DNA of 64,000 nucleotides, taken from assembly GCA_031772625.1 (NCBI GenBank), contig CM062808.1, forward strand, positions 475,661,655 to 475,725,654, given 5' to 3'. Made by a program: the position numbers and the translations under genes. Origin of the DNA: Pinus tabuliformis (Eukaryota; Streptophyta; Pinopsida; Pinales; Pinaceae). Below the pieces are notes generated by a model. The model had not been told where the DNA came from. It saw only the letters and a list, made by a program, of their open reading frames with translations, and searched no databases. Positions 60,882-64,000 of this stretch are shown piece by piece; positions within the stretch are counted from its first letter, which is position 1, and every line of letters begins with the position of its first letter.

Positions 60882-62471
60882 ATGAGCCAGGCCTTGGAAT
60901 GTTACAATGTACAAGTAGAAGATGATGAGGACGACCCGTGTAACATCAATATTCTGGAGTCAGAGGGGAGTCATGAGGTGCGTGGGCCTGAAATTGAAGA
61001 TCCAAACATCACGACACCATTGAAAATGAAACAAGTGAATATCGGAACAGAAGAAGAGCCGAAGTATGCAACGCTTGGGGATTATTGGGACGACGCCACA
61101 GTGGAAAAGGTCGTCGAATTGCTTTGCGAATACCGAGATTTATTCCCAACAAAAATCACAGAGCTCAAAGGGATCCTTGGGGACTTAGGAATGATGAAGA
61201 TAACATTGAAGCCAGATGCGAAGCCAGTTAAACAGTGACCCTACTGATTGAATCCGAAATACAAGGCAAAAGTCTGCGAAGAACTGGACAAGATGCTGGC
61301 AGCAGGAATTATTGAACCAGTCAAGGAGTCTGATTGGGTAAGTCCTATGGTGGTGCAGGAGAAGAAATAGAAGGGTGAGATCCACATCTACGTGGATCTC
61401 TAAAAGCTCAATGATGCCTGTGTTAACGATCCATTCCCGACACCCTTTACAGATGAAGTACTGGAAAATGTGGGAGGATAGGAAGCCTATTCCTTCACGG
61501 ATGGGTTCTCTGGGTATCAGCATTTCAAGATCGTGCCAGAAGACCGGAGTAAAACAAAATTCACTACTGAATGGGGTTTTTTTCAGTATACGGTGATGCC
61601 ATTTGGGCTGAAGAATGCACCGACAATATTTTCTCGCATTGTGGTAGTTGCATTCAAAGAATTTATACACAAGTTCTTAGAAGTCTATCTTGATGACTGG
61701 ACCGTATTTGGCTTGGTGAAGAAACGTATCATGAGCTTACGGTTGATTCTGGATACTTGCCAACATCACCAGATTGTGATAAATGTAAAGATGTGTAATT
61801 TCCTCGTCCCCTTCGGGAACCTGCTGGGCCATGTGGTTTATAAGCAAGGACTAATGGTGGATTCGGCAAAGATCATTTTCATACTCAATTTGCAAGCGCC
61901 GCGAAGTGTAAAATAGCTACGCGCCACATTGGGACACACGGGCTACTATCAGAAGTTCATCAAAAGCTATGCCCAGATCACGGCCCCGATGGAGCAGTTG
62001 CTAAAGAAGGATGCTACTTATTGCTGGAATGAGGAATAAAACAAAAGTCTCGAGACGCTTAAGGAAAAGATGGCATTAGCTCCCATATTGGTATTTCCGA
62101 AATGGGATGTTGAATTTCATGTGCATGTCGATGCATCATGTACCGCATTAGGGGCAGTACTTACTCAACCAAGCGTGGAGGGAATTGACCATCCGATCAC
62201 GTTCGCAAGTCGCCGGTTGTCAAAAGCTGAGAAGAATTACTCTACTACTAAGCGAGAGGGATTGGCGATGGTATACGCGCTCCAAAAATACCGTCACTAT
62301 TTGCTCGAAGGACATTTTAAGATGTACACTGACCACTCTGCACTCAAGTACCTATTGAATAAGCTTGTGTTGGGGTGCCTAAATGTAGGACCGGATCACC
62401 TATCTTAAATTGAGATAGGCAAAGAACCCACAAGTTTAGAGGACGGACTCCCGAATGCGCAGCTGTATGCC
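60882..62471 (+). pseudogene. Element F reverse transcriptase and RNase H, broken
   Basis: An acidic linker precedes RT: MKITLKPDAKPVKQ, MLAAGIIEPVKESDWVS, FTDGFSGYQHFKI and MPFGLKNAPTIFSR, with active site VYLDDWTVFG near 61690. RNase H has VHVDASCTALGAVLTQ and TTKREGLAMVYALQKYR. Stops are at 61236, 61245, 61368, 61400, 61480, 61914, 62037 and 62406, and most need only a C-to-T change. An in-frame loss of a short block between LVLG and LNVGPDHLS near 62375 removes the RNase H-integrase connection. Confidence 0.85.
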
Positions 62472-63749
62472 GTGCATGTAGCGGATGGCCACTTTGAGGA
62501 TATAATGCATTTCTTAACTACAAGAACCGCACCGCAAGGGTATTCAGTCCAGCAGAAGAAGGAATTGATGATCCACGCAGCAGATTTCACTGTGATTGCA
62601 GGGCACCTCTACAAGATGGGCAACGACGAAATATTACGCATATATGTACCGGAGTTCGAGCGAGGACAGATCCTGGCTGAAGCACATGAAGGGGTTGCTG
62701 GCGGACATTATGCAGGCCACGCCACAGCCTAGAAGATTCTTCATGCCAGATTATGGTGGCCCACTTTGCACCAGGATTCGAAAGCATACTGCCGAGCTTG
62801 CGACATATGTCAAAGGACGGGGAAACCATCGCGGAGAGATGAAATGCCGCTCACACCACAGATGACGCTACAGCCATTCGAGAAGTGGGCGATCGACTTC
62901 GTAGGACCTATCGAGCCGCGAGGAAAGATAGGTGCGCGTTATATCATCACCGCCACAGAATACTTGACCCGATGGGCAGAGGCACAACCGGTTAAGGATT
63001 GCACAATTGCGACAATTGCGAAGATTTTGTTCGAGAATGTACTAACAAGGTTTGGATGTCCCAAAATTCTCATGAGTGATCAGGGAACACATTTTCTGAA
63101 TGAAACGATCAACGCACTCACCGAGGAATTCCAGATATATCATCAATAGAGTATGCCCTATCACCCGCAAGTGAATGGAACCGTGGAAGCATTCAACAAA
63201 ATCTTGGAGACCGCCTTGACCAAGGTTTGCAATGTGCAACGCAATGACTGGGACTTGCGCATCCCTGTTGTGCTATGGGCTTACCAAACCACATGCAATA
63301 AGTTGGCGGGCCAGACACATTTTCGGTTAGTCTATGGCAAGGAGGTCATTATGCCTATGGAATATATTGTGCCTAGTCTGCGGATCGCGGCAATCACAGG
63401 TTTGGAAAACTGTGGGGCTTTGGAGGAAAGGCTTGTGTAGCTAGAAGAACTGGAGGAGGAATGGTTTTTGGCTGGATTCCATCAGCAAGTACAAAACCAG
63501 CACGAAAAATCATGGCATGATCGCCATATAAAGGTGCGCACTTTCAAGGAGAATGATCTAGTCTTGCTATATGACAGTAAATTCGAGAAATTCCCTGGCA
63601 AACTCCGAACGCATTGGTTGGGACCCTATGTCATCAAGGAAGTTACCGAGGGGGGTGCGGTTCAGCTTGCCAAACTCAATGGAGACCCCTTCCCGAGAAG
63701 AGTGAATGGCAGTTGCCTGAAGCTCTACACGGGCGGGCCGACCGCCTGA
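62472..63749 (+). pseudogene. Element F integrase
   Basis: HHCC end: HEGVAGGHYAGHATA and [17 protein letters not shown]. Core: [25 protein letters not shown] and [11 protein letters not shown] carry the catalytic Asp, Asp and Glu. The C-terminal domain has FKENDLVLLYDSKFEKFPG and LRTHWLGPYVI and ends at TGA 63747. Stops at about 62730, 63147 and 63438. The frame is continuous from RT through to the end. No chromodomain. Confidence 0.87.
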
Positions 63750-64000
63750 CTAACCATTCACAGGATAGTCTCACCACTCCAACCAGTTGAAAGAGGGCGC
63801 GGGACGATAAAGCAGTCTGGAGGACAGATGCGCGAGTACTAGGGTATGCGTACATTTTGCCAAACACGAGGGTCGCATTTGCACAAGGATTACGCGGACA
63901 CACGCATAACAGGAACGATGACCGTTAATGTCACTATTCATGACAAGATGTCTGTATTATGGCATGAGGGAGTGGGCGGCGGGCAATTAAGAGAAGGCGT
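63750..64000 (+). other. Element F 3' untranslated region, running off the window
   Basis: No gene seen. The 3' LTR is expected further right. Purine-rich sequence (GAGGGAGTGGGCGGCGGGC) near 63966 could belong to or precede a polypurine tract. Confidence 0.4.

Larger units (their letters stand above)
43565..64000 (+). mobile_element. Element F: Ty3/gypsy element with extra capsid-like domain, runs off the window
   Basis: The left edge is set where pyrophosphatase homology ends and a TGTTGGG start appears. Gag with several zinc knuckles, protease, a capsid-like domain, RT, RNase H and integrase follow in order. Element E interrupts it at 46697. The 3' LTR is not in the window. It is more GC-rich than its neighbours and contains many stops, again mostly of C-to-T type. 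There is no chromodomain. I cannot place it in a named lineage with certainty; RT and integrase suggest the non-chromovirus branch. Confidence 0.8.

Overview
This window reads as nuclear DNA of a land plant with a large, repeat-rich genome, plausibly a gymnosperm, though nothing here fixes the species. Almost all of it is Ty3/gypsy LTR retrotransposons inserted into one another. I see no rRNA, tRNA or CRISPR and no intact host gene. Plant hallmarks are the Athila, Tat and chromovirus lineages, their tRNA-Asp, tRNA-Arg and tRNA-iMet primer sites, and fragments of plant RING, RadA and H+-pyrophosphatase genes.

Layout. Positions 1-745 and 41020-43564 are the old host sequence. Element A (746-41019, + strand, chromovirus-like) sits in it between CAGAG and TAGAG. 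A's 5' LTR holds a 1985-bp insertion (1349-3333, TSD ATAGA). A's integrase is split by Athila-like element B (7933-33223, - strand, TSD ACAGG). B in turn holds Tat-like element C (12000-24835, + strand). A's 3' LTR holds chromovirus D (34739-40576, - strand, TSD CTCGG). On the right, element F (43565 to beyond 64000, + strand) is split by Tat-like element E (46697-60211, + strand, TSD ACGGG). Insertion order follows: A before B, D and the 1985-bp insert; B before C; F before E.

How the parts work. A, B, D, E and F carry gag, protease, reverse transcriptase, RNase H and integrase, all broken. D and E are best preserved, and long reading frames survive with a few in-frame stops. C has gag, protease and an RNase H but no reverse transcriptase or integrase, so it could only have moved using another element's enzymes. 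C also carries an antisense, apparently spliced gene resembling plant mobile domain proteins. B carries an extra ORF in the envelope-like position. F has a second capsid-like domain between protease and reverse transcriptase, and E has an RNase H placed before its reverse transcriptase. Most stop codons in all these elements are C-to-T type changes, as expected from long-term cytosine methylation.

The host strip 41025-43564 holds broken pieces of a RING-type gene, an unrecognised gene, a RadA-like gene and a type II H+-pyrophosphatase gene. The last two are fused directly to each other.
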